DNA from: Sambucus nigra
Lineage: Eukaryota; Streptophyta; Magnoliopsida; Dipsacales; Adoxaceae
Direction of reading: 5' to 3'
Assembly (NCBI GenBank): GCA_949130495.1
Contig: OX422211.1
Location: forward strand, 396,239,049-396,303,048
DNA: 64,000 bases
Shown one piece after another: positions 36,601-48,601 of the stretch. The notes under the pieces were generated by a model that made no database searches, was not told the origin of the DNA, and worked only from the letters and a program-made list of their open reading frames with translations. The position numbers were made by a program, and so were the translations under genes. Positions within the stretch are counted from its first letter, which is position 1, and the number at the start of each line of letters is the position of its first letter.

Positions 36601-38325
36601 TTGGGGGAGAAGTTTCAGCTGTTCACGGACCACAAGTCACTACAGTACCTGTTCACGCAAAAGGAATTGAATATGCGGCAGCGTAGGTGGCTTGAATTTG
36701 TGAAGGACTACCAATTCGACATCCAGTACCACCCGGGTAAGGCTAACGTGGTAGCAGACGCGTTGAGCCGCAGGCCAGCAGATGAGGTGGCAGAGGTGTG
36801 GAAGGCCAAGTGGAAGGAATTGGGACACCAAGATGCAGTGGCCCGATCTTTCATGTCTGTGATGACCGTTACCCCGCAGATTTTCACAAAGGTAGTACGG
36901 GCACAGGCTAATGACACGTTCTGTCAGGAGCAGATAGTTCGATTGCTAGCAGAGGGAGCCGAGTCCTATACCGTTAGCTCAGACGGGGGATTGCGCTTCA
37001 ATGGGAGATTGGTGGTTCTGGAAGGGGAAGAATTGCGGCACGATGTGATGGCAGAGTCGCACGGCTCACGGTTCGCGGTACATCCCGGAGGGGACAAAAT
37101 GTACCAAGACATGAGACGACAATATTGGTGGAGCGGTATGAAGAAAGATATCGCTGAGTTTGTCTCGAAATGCGCCACTTGTCAGCTTGTAAAAGTGGAC
37201 CATCAGAGACCAGCAGGATTGCTACAGCCATTGGAGGTTCCGGTGTGGATGTGGGAGAGCATATCCATGGACTTTATCACGGGGTTGCCTACGTCGCAGA
37301 GGGGTCACGACTCCGTTTGGGTAATTGTGGACAGGTTGTCCAAGGTCGCTCACTTCTTACCCGTAAGGACTGACTACACTACGGGACAGTATGGCCAGCT
37401 CTTCATTTCAGAGATTGTGAGACTTCACGGTGTGCCCCTGAATATCGTGTCTGACAGAGACAAGATATTTGTTTCGAGGTTTTGGGAGAGTTTCCAGGAG
37501 GCCATGGGCACAGAATTGCGGTTGAGTACGGCTTATCATCCGCAGACCGATGGGCAGACAGAGCGCACCAACCAGATGTTGGAGGACATGCTACGCATGT
37601 GCATTATTGACTTCGGGGGTGGATGGGAGCAGTACCTTCCACTGATGGAGTTTTCTTACAACAACTCCTATCAGTTCACGATTGGCATGGCTCCGTTCGA
37701 GGCATTGTACGGTAGTCCTTGTCGTTCCCCAGTATGTTGGTTGGAGGTGGGGGACAACAAACTACTTGGGCCGGAAGTGATTCAGGATACTTCGGCAAGG
37801 ATTGAGTTGATTCGGAGTCGCATACGGGTAGCTCAAGACAGGCAGAAGAGTTATGCTGATGCGAAGAGATTTTTCAGGGAGTTCCAAGTGGGGGACCAGG
37901 TTTTGCTCAGGGTTTCTCCGATGAAGGGGATTATGCGATTCGGGAAGAAGGGAAAGTTGGCACCGAGGTATGTGGGGCCGTTTCCTATTATTGAGCGGAT
38001 CGGACCCGTTGCGTATAGACTTGGACTACCAGAGCACTTGCATCGGATTCACGATGTGTTCCATATTTCCTCGCTGAGGAAATACCTTAGAGATAATTTG
38101 GCTCATTCGCACATTGCTGTGGAGGACATCGATCTCCATCCGGATAGCTCCTACGAGGAGGGGCCAATTGCTATTTTGGACCGAAGCGAGAGGAAACTGC
38201 GGTCAAAGATAGTCCCGTTAGTGCGTGTTCAGTGGAAACATCACAATGTCGAGGAGTCCACATGGGAGCGCGAGGATGAGATGCGCGAGCGTTATCCAGA
38301 GCTGTTTTTAGCAGGTACTTTCTAG
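33691..38325 (+). CDS. Gag-Pol-chromodomain polyprotein of element D
   Basis: One frame of 1544 codons. The start is the ATG at 33691 ([12 protein letters not shown]); the frame is open upstream but has no ATG. The ATG directly follows TTCTTATTTCAG, which resembles a splice acceptor. Order: Gag domain (about residues 75-225), Gly/Gln-rich linker (251-345), CCHC knuckle [14 protein letters not shown] (352-365), protease DTGA (Asp450), RT with FIDDILVYS (Asp771/772), RNase H YTDAS (Asp918), and integrase. Integrase has HHCC (His1124, His1131, Cys1161, Cys1164) and DDE residues Asp1194, Asp1255 and Glu1291, the last two spaced 35 residues apart. A chromodomain-like tail (about 1489-1540, ending [16 protein letters not shown]) follows. 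All key residues are present. It would form virus-like particles, copy the RNA and insert the cDNA; chromodomains direct integration to heterochromatin in this group. Confidence 0.96.
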   Translation: MPPRRARRVPRNAVPEPQPASVQGMLSAAEVAAIVAQAVNAAIAVVQQAPPQVTVAAPVQVNAFPSAWERVRDAFQKAHPPEFAGSSDVVVSSQWRKDIQRHLRMHECTDVQKQVLATFKLVGSALQWWESITTAEERDTLTIQEFWVRFDRKYFPSAVHTEMRRKLMSLKQEGKTVAEYEAEFTNLLNIVPDEIPTEKKKIEKFTDGLNWRIRQHLLGNLSLATYSDVVNAALLHCQDHRFHMVEGKRSGESSHQGRTGGHGASGAQTGQGQRQTEQGTQQGDNKRFRSGNYRQGQGGFRQGHQGPNGHQGQQGQNGQQFHQGQQGQGRNGNGHQGRGKQGQRGGNFPGKCFTCGKTGHKKQDCPDRGRAPQQQQQGARQEPQRPMFPAALPAPPQMAALPPIPAVPAQQGQLQYGRVYNIHQAAVPQAPPAIEGTFPIHGTMGRVLFDTGATHCFIATHFVKALGLLATAESTVTCVDSPLGSGSLIFFICRGVGVEVGGLVLPADMLVLDMHVHDVIIGMDWLVAYRAMIDCFSGSIVFAIPGQEMFIVAMPRPEGGSTAHLYYIEEDTSKEVVIPLDSIPVVREYSDVFQEIPGLPPSREIDFVIDLLPGTRPIARAPYRMAPAEMRELRDQIEQLLGQGFIRRSTSPWGAPVLFVKKRDGSLRLCVDYRELNKVTIRNKYPLPRIDDLFDQLRGASFFSKIDLRSGYHQLRIREEDVSKTAFLPRYGSYEFRVMPFGLTNAPAVFMDLMNRVFRDFLDQFVIVFIDDILVYSQTEEEHAEHLRQVLQTLRQNELYAKYEKCGFWLKEVQFLGHIISYQGISVDPGKVSAVREWGHPTTPTEIRSFLGLAGYYRRFIRGFSEIAGPLTHLTRKGVPYIWSDACQLAFDELKDKLTSAPVLALPRPGVEYLVYTDASLQGLGGVLQQERQAIAYASRKLKPHEKNYPTHDLELAAVVFALRIWRHYLLGEKFQLFTDHKSLQYLFTQKELNMRQRRWLEFVKDYQFDIQYHPGKANVVADALSRRPADEVAEVWKAKWKELGHQDAVARSFMSVMTVTPQIFTKVVRAQANDTFCQEQIVRLLAEGAESYTVSSDGGLRFNGRLVVLEGEELRHDVMAESHGSRFAVHPGGDKMYQDMRRQYWWSGMKKDIAEFVSKCATCQLVKVDHQRPAGLLQPLEVPVWMWESISMDFITGLPTSQRGHDSVWVIVDRLSKVAHFLPVRTDYTTGQYGQLFISEIVRLHGVPLNIVSDRDKIFVSRFWESFQEAMGTELRLSTAYHPQTDGQTERTNQMLEDMLRMCIIDFGGGWEQYLPLMEFSYNNSYQFTIGMAPFEALYGSPCRSPVCWLEVGDNKLLGPEVIQDTSARIELIRSRIRVAQDRQKSYADAKRFFREFQVGDQVLLRVSPMKGIMRFGKKGKLAPRYVGPFPIIERIGPVAYRLGLPEHLHRIHDVFHISSLRKYLRDNLAHSHIAVEDIDLHPDSSYEEGPIAILDRSERKLRSKIVPLVRVQWKHHNVEESTWEREDEMRERYPELFLAGTF

Positions 38326-38355
38326 TTTCGAATTTCGGGACGAAATTCAGTTATT

Positions 38356-38365
38356 AGGGGGGAAG
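38356..38365 (+). other. Element D polypurine tract
   Basis: AGGGGGGAAG, followed by TA and the 3' LTR. It primes plus-strand DNA synthesis. The PPTs of B are identical. Confidence 0.9.
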
Positions 38366-38367
38366 TA

Positions 38368-41355
38368 TGTAATACCCCGTATTTTTGACTATATTTATTT
38401 TGGGATTAATTAATTAAATTGCGTATTAATTGGAAATTAATCCGAGTTATAAATACTAATGAGATGCGAATTGGTATTTGATTATGTGCATATATGATTA
38501 TATATGTATTTGGTATTATAAAATTTGTCGTGAGATTTATATACGGCATTTTAGAAATTTTGTTGAGACGCGTGGGACCGCCACGTCACGGTATAATATT
38601 TTGTTAATAAAAGTGAATTTAAAATCTATAATCCATATGGTCGTTTTGAGTGCGCCAACGCGTCCGGAAGGGTCGAGATAGTCAGAAAACACTAGCCGGG
38701 GGTATAGTTTGGGTCCCGGGGTATTTTTAGGCCATACCGGTAACTTAAAGGGTATTTTAGTAATTTGGTATTTTTGGGTAATTAAAAGTGACGAAAATTG
38801 AGAGTTTTAATCTGATAAGGAATTGACCCCAACCAACCCTTATTAACCCAACAAGCTACGGAGGTTTATTAAATCAGGTTTTCATAAGTTTCCCCAAAGC
38901 AAACCCTGGCCACCATAGCCTTTTGGAGAAGAAAGCTTGGAGAAGGAGAGAGAGAGAGAGGAAACTCTGCAGAAACTTCATCAAACCAACACCAAATCCG
39001 GAATCAACCAAGGCAAGTGACTTTATTTCATTTAATTTCTGAGAATGTTTCCTCCATGTTAGAAAATTCAGATTTATGGTTTGTCCTTGAAGAAAATATG
39101 AAAACCCATGTAGTTTCAATCATAGGAATTGAGAAATTGTGAAGAGAAATGCATGTAGTATGTTAGGTAGATGATTTCCCTTATAATAATTGTGATTTTA
39201 AGGAAGAAAAACGAAATAAATTCTGGGATTTGATGATGATATAAACCTAGGGTTCATGTTCTAGAGATATTGGGAAAAGTGTAGAGATTTGTAAATTTGG
39301 TTGATGTTATGATGATTTAATCCTTGAAAACATGTTAGGAGATGATGTAAATATGTTTAGGATGAATTAGAGACCCTAAAACGTTATTTGAATGAACTTT
39401 GGAAGAGATAAAATTGTTGGAAATGGTGAAAAACGATTTCTGGAAAAATCTGGGCCGAAACTGGCCACTCGTTAGAAGCAGCCCCCAGGTCGTTCGAACG
39501 AGCTCGTTCGAACGAGCTTCTAACGAGTTGACCAGTCGTTATTAACGAGTAGGGATTTTCGTTCGATATCTCGTTCGAACGAGATATCGTTAGAAGGGTT
39601 AGTTCGTTCGAACGAACTGGGACCTCGTTCGAACAGCCTCGTTCGAACGAGACTTCTAACGACCTGACAGTCCAAACTCGTTCGAAGCCTCGTTCGAACG
39701 AGACTTCTAACGAGTTGACAGTTTGACCCTTTTTGGACTGTTTTGATTTTTGGAGCCCCTTAAACTTGTTCGAGGATTTAGATGACCTTCCTTTATTGAT
39801 GTAAGGTTAGATTTGGGACTTTTGGATTATTGAGAGGAGTAAACTATATACGAGAGTTATATTCAAAGAACCATTTGGGTTGAGACGTGAGTGTCTACTA
39901 CGATGTAAGGATGAATTATAGCGCGTATAATTACAAACCAGAATAGCATGAACTGTGATAATTATAGTTAGTACGAAAGTGCAATATGTACTACGATTAA
40001 AATATGGTATTACTAAGACATGTGTTTACTTAGTATTAGTATATGGATTGTTTGTATGACATACCTACCATACTTGCTATCACGGGAGGTTGCGTTCGCT
40101 TAGGACCCTCTAATCCTTGTGTGCCTACGGGGGGGATATAGACTGGTACCTTGATGAACATAGGTCATAGAAAGACTTATTGTGATATTAATAAGTCCGC
40201 TGACCATGGGAGCGTAGGTATGTGCGTGACCCATGTGATGGTGACTGTGTTCGCCTCCACTATTTGTGATTTGTTTTATCTGAACTATTCCTGAGAGATT
40301 CGGAATATGTGATCCTTATGTACGTGATGTACCAGGATGGATAGCAGAGTATGTGTGCACCATAGCTTAGATTGCGGGGTGCTTGTATCGTATATTTATG
40401 ATGTGAATAATATACTTTAAATTAATGGAAATCCTCATATTAATGTTGTAAAAATATTACGGTATTATTTCGAGATATAAAATGAGTTAGCTGATAGTTA
40501 TATCAATGGCATAGTTAGTAACTGAGTTTACGTTAAACCTCTATTATATTACGAGCGTTGTTATGTTAAATTAACCGAGTAAAATGGGTAGAACCTTTGG
40601 TAGTCTAGCTAGTTACGTTGTCACTTAGCTAGTGGAAAGGGTAGTTATAGATGGGTACTTACGTTAGGAGTGCACAGTTAGACGAGAGGTGAGAATGTCA
40701 TGCGAGTGTACGTCCTAACATGTACTTTGCATTTAATATTTTAAATGTTTTTAAAGCACTTGCAGGTTTTTAAAATATAACTCCACATTCGGGCTCTGAC
40801 CCGTTTGCTGTTCAAATCTCTTTTTCTTTGTAAAATCATTTTAGGTGCCCAGCCACAAGGACACCAAGCATAGGATACTCATTCAGGTGACGAGCTGTAG
40901 CTGCTTGTGGAAGCTACAGGGATTTGCATGTAGACGCTTCTATCTTTTGGATTCCAGAGTCACATCTATCCGTTGTAGGGCATGTTGCCCATTTCTATTT
41001 AGAGACATCTTTTATACTTCAGTTTTCAGACTTTAGCACGTTTTATTATTGTTTCAGTTCATTTATTTCAGTTATGGGATTGTAGTGAGGGGTTTCCTCC
41101 AGACTTTATTTACTCTATTGTGATGGTTATTCGTTTTACTTCAGTATGGTGAATGATGTTATTTATTTCTTCATTACACTTGTTGCATGTTAATCAGACT
41201 TAAGTTAAAATTTGGCAACTTGCTTTTTAAATACTAGGTGGTTAGATATAATAAAATGTTTTCGACAGTGATGCTATTAACTGAGCCAACTTGGCATTTT
41301 GAATTAATTTTATAAAGGAGTAGCTACCCGGTGTTTAATTAGTCGGGGTGTCACA
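38368..41355 (+). repeat. Element D 3' LTR
   Basis: 2988 bp. Same ends as the 5' LTR and over 99% identical by eye. Its palindrome array is one 14-bp unit shorter. Confidence 0.97.
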
Positions 41356-41360
41356 GGTTC
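41356..41360. repeat. TSD of element D, right copy (GGTTC)
   Basis: Follows the terminal CA of the 3' LTR. Sequence of C then resumes with TTGATGTTTC. Confidence 0.95.
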
Positions 41361-41560
41361 TTGATGTTTCTATGGATTATGCCCCATTTAATTCGTTTTT
41401 CATGGTGAAAATCCGCATGCCTGACATAGAATATCTCTTGTTTGAGGATATAACACTTGTAGTATAAATTATTGGGAGTTTGGTAATCAAATATATTGGT
41501 TTGGATGATTTTGGAAGAAGAAACCCGTAACTGGAAATTCTGCAGATTTGTCATACCTGC

Positions 41561-41634
41561 TTGATCGATCGATCGAACCTAGATCATCGATCGATCGATG
41601 GATGGATCGAATACCTGCCCTAGATCGATCGACC
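41561..41634 (+). repeat. GATCGATCGA palindrome array in C
   Basis: Same design as the B LTR arrays, with an extra GATGGATGGATC variation. TATAAAGA follows at 41728. Confidence 0.8.
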
Positions 41635-43445
41635 CCTCCTGGAAGACTTATACTTTCCTTTTTGAATGATTAATTTCAATTTAAGCGAATAGAAATCTTT
41701 GGTCATTTCTATTAAAACATTTTGGGATATAAAGAAGACCAGTAGGACTTTAGAAATATATGGAACCATTAATGTAAGACGAGATTAACATTTCACGGGG
41801 GTGTTTTTACATATAGGGATAATGGGAACATGTGTTAAAAGGTGATATTCGTAAGGAAGTTACGTTGTAAAATAAATGAGTACCTACTAAAATTACACTT
41901 GGGGAGATAGGAATTCACGAGTGTTACGTAGTAAGTCGGAATAATTCCATAATTAAGAATAAGAGACAAACCGTTATACGTGATAACCTAGTAATGTGTA
42001 ATATGGATAAATATCATAATTATGGGTCGTGAGAGTGTACCTAAGTTTGATATGGGAATAGTAGTATACATATATGACTATGTTTATGCATATACTATAT
42101 ACGTGTAAAAATCATGCCCGCGCTACTTGCTATCCCCGAGGTTACCACGCTGGGACAGTCTTATCCAGATGGGACCTTTATGGGGGATATTGACTCGTAC
42201 CCTAGAACATAGGAATCCTTGGTACAGGCTATCGGATCGATAGTCAGACGGTCCTAAGAGACGTGAGGGTATGTACTGACCTCTTAGTGACTTGGAACTA
42301 TGCTTCGCCTCAATTTGTATGTGTTTTGTGTTAATACAGTTAGAGAGTGATTTCGAACTTGTATTTCCCTTAGTACGAGTGATACGGGATTGGATAGCAG
42401 AGTATGCCCGCACCATAAATCTTATGTGGGGTGCCGTTAGAATATATATATATATATTATATGAGTATTTAATATATATATTTAAACTTGAAAATTTGGG
42501 AACTACCTACTGAGACTATAGTAAGTAAGAAATGAATAATTATTTCAACTTGGCTATAAGTGTTTGAAAAACGTGTGAAGCAAAAGTGAGAAACTTTATA
42601 ATTAAATGAGGTTATGTGAGAACTCTTCTTTTAAAATTAAATCTCTTAACAACTAGAAATTGTCGGCATGAGACCTTGTGAGTATCTTAAGATATGCTAA
42701 ACTGTTGGGATAAATAGTGCGGTAGGTGTGCACATTAGAAGAGAGGTGAGAATTTCTCAAGAGAGTGCGTCACACTAATAAGATTGTTGCATTAGCCGGT
42801 AAGCATTTTAAATACTTTCTAAGCTGAATTTTAAACTGTTTTACAATCGGGCTCTGAACCGTTTCCTATTCCCTCTTCTCTCTTGTATATATATGTATAT
42901 ATTACAGGTGCCCGGCCATAGGGGCATCTTGTATAGGGTCTTTTGGATGGAATGTGCTGCAGCTTAGGTGGGAGTTGTAGGCCTATTGTTTAGACGACCT
43001 CATTATTGATTCCACTTCTAGCTCTATTTTATCCAGTTGGGCATGTGTCGCCCTTTTCCATTATTCAGTTGTTTTTATCAGAGATTTTTATTTGTTTAGT
43101 TCCAGTATTTACATTTTGGAATGGTTATTGTCAGGATGTTTTTCCTTTAAGTTTCAATATTAGACTTATTTAGTCGAATGTTTAAATTGATTGGATTATA
43201 TTTTCCAGTCATATTGTTGTGTGATTTTTAAACCATGGATTATGTACGGTTTTAAATATTGGTTTTAAATTAAACTTGGAAATTGATGTCTAAAAATGGT
43301 TTTGTCACTTAGCTTAATTATTTAGGGTGTTTAATTGGAAAAGTTATTTTTGCGACAGAGATGCTAAGAATGAACCAACCGTTCACCTTGGTTATAATTT
43401 AATAAAGGATTGATCACCCGGTATTTAATTGGGCGGGGTGTCACA

Positions 43446-43450
43446 CATAA
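43446..43450. repeat. TSD of element C, right copy (CATAA)
   Basis: Matches 29582-29586. LTR2 of B continues with CCTCACTTGTCACC. Confidence 0.9.
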
Positions 43451-44247
43451 CCTCACTTGTCACCTGATAAAACCTTATGAAATAAGTTAGAGAAACTTAT
43501 GAGATTTATTAGTACGGTAGGCGTGCACACTAGAATGAGAGGTGAGAATTCTCAAGAGAGTGTCGCATACTAACATGGTTGTTGCATTAGCTGGTAAGCA
43601 TTTTAAATACTTGCTAAACTAAATTTAAACTATTTTACATTCCGACTCTGACCCGTTTCCTGTGATTTCTTCTCTCTTGTACATACCTATCTATATAATA
43701 CAGGTGCCCAGCCACAGGGGAGACATGCTTAGGTTCTTTGAACCAAATGCTCTGCAGCTTATGTGGGAGTTGCAGGCCATTGCTTAGATGACTTCATTGT
43801 TGATTCCACTCCTACTTTTAGTTCTTATTAGTTAGGGAATGTGTCACCCGTTTCTCTATTCAGTTTGGATTTTTGTCAGAGATTTACTTTCCTTTATATT
43901 TCCATTAGTTGGTACTCTTTGGGATTTAATTATTGTCAGGATGGTTTTATTTATAGTTTAAACTGGTTTGGTTTATATGGATGAATCTAATTCTTGTGTC
44001 TTATTATCCATCGTTAGTATGTCAGAGTTCTTAAACTGTTGGTTATTTAAAAAGGTTTTTATATTTGGATTTAATAAATTGGAAATAAGGTTTTAAAATT
44101 GTTTTGACACTTAGCTTAATTATTTAGGGTGTTTAAATTGGAAATTTTATTTTACGACAGTGATGCTAAGAATTAACCAACCGTTCACCATGATTTTAAT
44201 TTAATAAAGGACTGATCACCCGGTATTTAATTAGGTGGGGTGTCACA
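43451..44247 (+). repeat. Element B LTR2, second part
   Basis: Continues LTR2 after C and ends GTGTCACA. The next bases are a PBS, so the same LTR is 3' for INT1 and 5' for INT2. Confidence 0.95.
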
Positions 44248-44249
44248 GG

Positions 44250-44261
44250 TGGTATCAGAGC
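44250..44261 (+). other. Primer-binding site, INT2
   Basis: TGGTATCAGAGC, as in D. Confidence 0.85.
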
Positions 44262-47200
44262 ATCATGTTCTAGTGTCCTTTAGGATCTGAGCGGCTAATT
44301 ATGCTTCCGGCGCTGCTTTGTTTGATATAGAGCCCTATATTTAGGATTTTTGGTTTCTATGGTGAGATTCCGTTCTCTAGCTATAACATATTTATATTAG
44401 TGAATTATAATTATGTTCGGACGTGTGCGTGTGACGAGCAATGAAGGATGTCAGACGAGGGCCGTTTAGCGGACATCAGGAGGCAGGGGGCTCAGTCGAG
44501 GTTGTAAAGTATATTCGAGGATGAAAACCGTAGTTGACGTCACCCCTATTAGGGAACGAGAGGCCAGGACTGTAAAGACAGCTAGGACGCGGCCTACAAA
44601 TTTGAAGTACTACTATAGTCCAAAGTGAGGACAAATTTGACCCACCCAACGTGGTGCGCTTGTGGGAGGGTCGAAAGGTAAAATTGAGGAGAGTCATCAG
44701 CGAAGATTCTTGACATGCGGGAATTGTGTGTGTTACCGAACGAAGGCAATATATTCAAAGGCTTGGAAATATAGTGGAGTGTGGTTAAATAGAAGTGAAA
44801 ATTTGGGATAAGATTTTTCTTGACACAGGGGAGAAAAGTTACAATAGTGGGAGTCAACCACCACCGTTAGTAGTGAAAATGTTGCGTCAATGAAAGGACC
44901 TTAAGTACAATTTAACTGCACATTATTTCATCAGTTGTACATGATAAGATATGAACGTCGTGCTAAACCCATTACGAAAGGGCCGGAAAAGGGTCCATTT
45001 GTAAATGGATTTAGACTTTTAGCAAATTTTGTATCAGCGGGAGTGGATACCAATGGTAGAGAAGATTTCAAGTGGGAAATTGACTCGTGAGGAAAGATTA
45101 AAAACACTTAAAGAGAATTTGGTTGGACAGTCGATCCATATCGTGACAATGTCGCGCGTCGTTCGAAGAGAGATTAACGCTCTTATGAAGGGAGCTAACA
45201 TAATCGAAAGACTTATTGGAAAGTGAGTCTAGATGAAAAGTAGTTGGTAAAACACCGCAAGGGGAGACCCATCGGGAGGCTCATTTAAATGATTCGGATG
45301 TCGAAATTCTTACCAAGCGATTGTGAATTAAGTAAGGGTTATTGAAGCTAGTAGCACGTTCCTTAGGGCCAACAAAGCTAACGGAACAACGGGGGTAGCC
45401 ACCAGGAATTGAGCATACCAAAGTCCAAGAAGGACAATCCTAATATGGTTAGTATGACATTAGATAATTGGATCATGTGTAGAGGTATTTTGTGGAAAGT
45501 GATTCACATGCGTTAACGTTTTCCTGAAGTGAGTAAAGGGACAAGAGTAGGATGTATAGTAAAGGACAACGATTAAATTAGTTTTTGTTTTGGTTTGGAC
45601 AAACGTGTTACGTCCGGGGACCATTTGTGTAGTCAAGATGATTGGTAAGGTAGGAGTACAAGTTTTATCCTCAGAGGATGAGGTTTGTTTTATGTGACAC
45701 GAGCGAGTCACTATATTTTGTTCATTGCTAGATTAACATGTGAGACGAGTTAGTGCGTATAACTATAAACATTATTATTATGTGAATATTTTCCCTCGTC
45801 TAACGGGATTATCCCTAGTGCTATCCGCGGAGGATAAATGGATGTATTAAAGTGTTATATACTTTATTAAGATTACTCATTTTAGTGATGTGATAAACGA
45901 GTATGATATTGTCTTGGTTACAACTTTATAGTAATGGGTAGTACGATAGTAGGCAGTTATTGCAAGGCTATCAAAATGGTGCATTAGTGCAACATGTTTT
46001 GTTCTGGCGAGGCCTCACCTGCGAGAGGGTCGAACTCGCACTTATATTTTCTATTCTAGAAACTTTGGAGGCAATAGTGGGCTCGAGATATTCAATCCCA
46101 GTGTGTGTAGGGACTTTTTTGTTATGATTCAATATGTATTGGGATTACTGTTGAGCAAAAAGATTTAACTCATTATTATGTTTAGCGCTCAGGACTTGGT
46201 GATAAGAAGAGCGCATTGATATATCTATCCTTTAGAGATGTGAGAGTTAAGAGTTATACCCATATGTTTCGGGACAGGATTTTGAGAATCCCGATGGTAT
46301 GTATTCGAGGTTTATGTAATGTGATTACCACCAATGCAGAATGATAGTTCAATTGACGAAATTTTCTTTGTTAAGTGTAATTACGGGAAGAGATGTAACT
46401 TTTCTGTCAAGAGACGGAATAAAGGGGTACATGCTATGGACGGAGGGCCTAACGGATTTCGATAATCGACAATGCTAGGTAGTAGTGTATCGGGGGGTTC
46501 CTTGTTTGGATTTCACATTGAGAGACATCCCACGCATGAAACTTAGCCTAAGGTTGGAAGTAGGAAGATGTTTGGTCATTAGTCTATGAGTTAAGTACCT
46601 CGGTCGTAATAGGAGCAGGTAATGATATCTATAAATTGGAAGTTGAATTATGAATTAAGGCTAGTGGAGTCGGTTAGGTAGTAATAAAGAATTGAAATTT
46701 TTGTCTTATCACCACGAGTTGAGGGGTGGAACGATGATAAAGAGGATTTAAAATTTCAATTGCTAGGGTAATTGAGAGTACCCGAGTGTTGTAAGCACGT
46801 TGTGAGCACAAGGAAAAGAAAGAATTGGGTGTTATGTGTGAAGCGTATGTGATGTTTACGCTAGTATGCACGGTTCATAGGGTGTGTGGGCATCCTGGTT
46901 CGCTGATGTTAGAATCGTCCGAGTTGTAGGAATGTGGGAATAGACGGGTGGAATAAATGTTTGTGGGATTAACATAACGAAGTGGAAGTGGTAGGGCTGA
47001 TTGTGCGGCGTGTGAAAGATGATAAATCCATATATTTGTATTCAGAGTAGCACACCGAATCTGGTTGGAAGGCTATGGGAAGCCACTTAAAAGAGGTATT
47101 CCTTGTGAAGGGTTGAATTCAAATTATTATGGAGAACACTCGGAGTGGAATTAGAATTAGTCCAATGTTGAGAGCGACTGACGCGTACAGAGAGTGAAGA

Positions 47201-48589
47201 TGTTAGTACGATATAAAAAGGTCTGGAAGTGCACATCGTGGAGAAAAATTCATGGGTCGGAACTTTTAGTATACGCAAAGGAAAGAAGGGAAGTATTAAG
47301 TGTCACTTAATGTGGGACATAACAAGTAGAAGTCGATGTCGAGCACGAAATATTGAGTAGTCTCCGCGGGTACCACTCATAAATAGAAATCGGTTGGAAC
47401 AAGAGGAACAACCAAAGAATTTTGGGGCTATCAACAATTCCTATAATGGGAGAGGCCGATAAAGTCGGTAAAGTTTCTTGGATGAGTTGATAACCTCAAA
47501 GTAAGATCAAGAGTTCCTTCGAATGCGTGGAACAAGATGCCCAAGAAGGAAGTGATTGACATTCCTTTAGGGTGAGTTACAATATTATCTAGTGTCCCCC
47601 AGTCTTCCTTTGAAAGGGAGAATCACGTCGGTATATGTTCCTACACAGTATTTTTTCTGAATTAGGATAAGATTTTTGAATCCCACCTTCAATACGAGAT
47701 TTCAGGAAGCAGCGGGGATATCGTTTCATTTTAAGCAGGTTGTATCACCCATAATTCGGGGAGTACGCAGGCGGTGATTAACCATTAGTGGAGCAGTGTG
47801 AAAGAAATTTTGGGTTCATTGTGATCATTTCTTTTCCACAGTGGTTATAGCTAGCAAGTGGAGTATAGTACGGTAATTGGGGGAGGATATTACCTATTGG
47901 TAGGGTTACGTGGGAGCATTCGTAGCTGTTTATTGTGAACAATATGCTTATTGAGGATTTGGTGTGGGAAAAACCATAACTTTTCTTACTCTGAATGTTA
48001 AGAGATGGGCGGATAATAAGAATTTTGGATTGGGTAAGTTATAGTCTGACGACTATGGTGGAATTCCACGACTATTTAGGCGAACAAAAATGGTCAGATG
48101 TTCATATGGTTTCTCTCATAATGGGAGTTTTTTGTTTAGATAAATCCGAGTGGTTCTCAGGTAGTGAGGTGCGGCCTCCCAATGATATTGAAATAATAAG
48201 TAATTAATACTGTATAGGCATGTCTTATGCAATTGTTATTGGTTAAAAGCACAATGAGAAGTGTCTTTTATGAGAGTGTTAAACAAGCTTGATCTGAGGC
48301 AGGGGCTATAGTGATTGAGCGCTTTACTATGTAGATAGTTTGCGGACTCATAAGGTATCCAGAATTTTTATTACAAGATGAGACGACTTGTATTTATTTA
48401 TTTTGTTGTATAGAGCATTGGAAATTTACTTTAGTTATATTTATTCAAGAGAATTTTGTTGTATTAAATTGATGAGATTGAGATTTGTAGTTCTCTTTCG
48501 ATACTGTGGGAATTAGATACTTTATACCTTATTACAGATGATATAAGGTAGGCCTCATTTTCCGAATTTAGGGACGAAATTCCGTTATT

Positions 48590-48599
48590 AGGGGGGAAG
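48590..48599 (+). other. Polypurine tract before LTR3
   Basis: AGGGGGGAAG, then TA, then the LTR TG. Confidence 0.85.
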
Positions 48600-48601
48600 T
48601 A

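Larger units (their letters stand above)
30506..41355 (+). mobile_element. Element D: intact Tekay-like Ty3/gypsy chromovirus
   Basis: Complete: 5' LTR (3002 bp), PBS, one uninterrupted Gag-Pol frame, PPT, 3' LTR (2988 bp), perfect 5-bp TSD. By eye the LTRs differ at about 22 substitutions plus one 14-bp unit, under 1%. Total length 10,850 bp. The chromodomain-bearing integrase tail, long LTRs and initiator-Met PBS point to the Tekay/Del clade. It is the youngest layer in the nest and the only element here that looks coding-competent. Confidence 0.96.
29587..43445 (+). mobile_element. Element C: solo LTR of a B-related family, containing D
   Basis: The parts 29587-30505 and 41361-43445 join into one 3004-bp LTR. 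It starts TGTAATACCTCG, ends GTGTCACA and is flanked by CATAA on both sides. It has no interior and no second LTR, so it is a solo LTR left by recombination between the LTRs of an earlier full element. It is clearly related to the B LTRs (same GATC array, TATA position and leader blocks) but diverged enough to be a separate subfamily. Element D lies within it. Confidence 0.9.
44248..48601 (+). pseudogene. Element B interior 2, degenerate gag-pol
   Basis: 4354 bp, colinear with INT1 and carrying largely the same lesions. An open 65-codon piece at 45029-45226 contains EKISSGKLTREERLKTLKE and is possibly a gag relic. The integrase relic at about 47630-47940 matches that in INT1. I estimate several percent divergence from INT1, most visible in the first 400 bp. 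The PBS here keeps the C (TGGTATCAGAGC). Confidence 0.7.
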
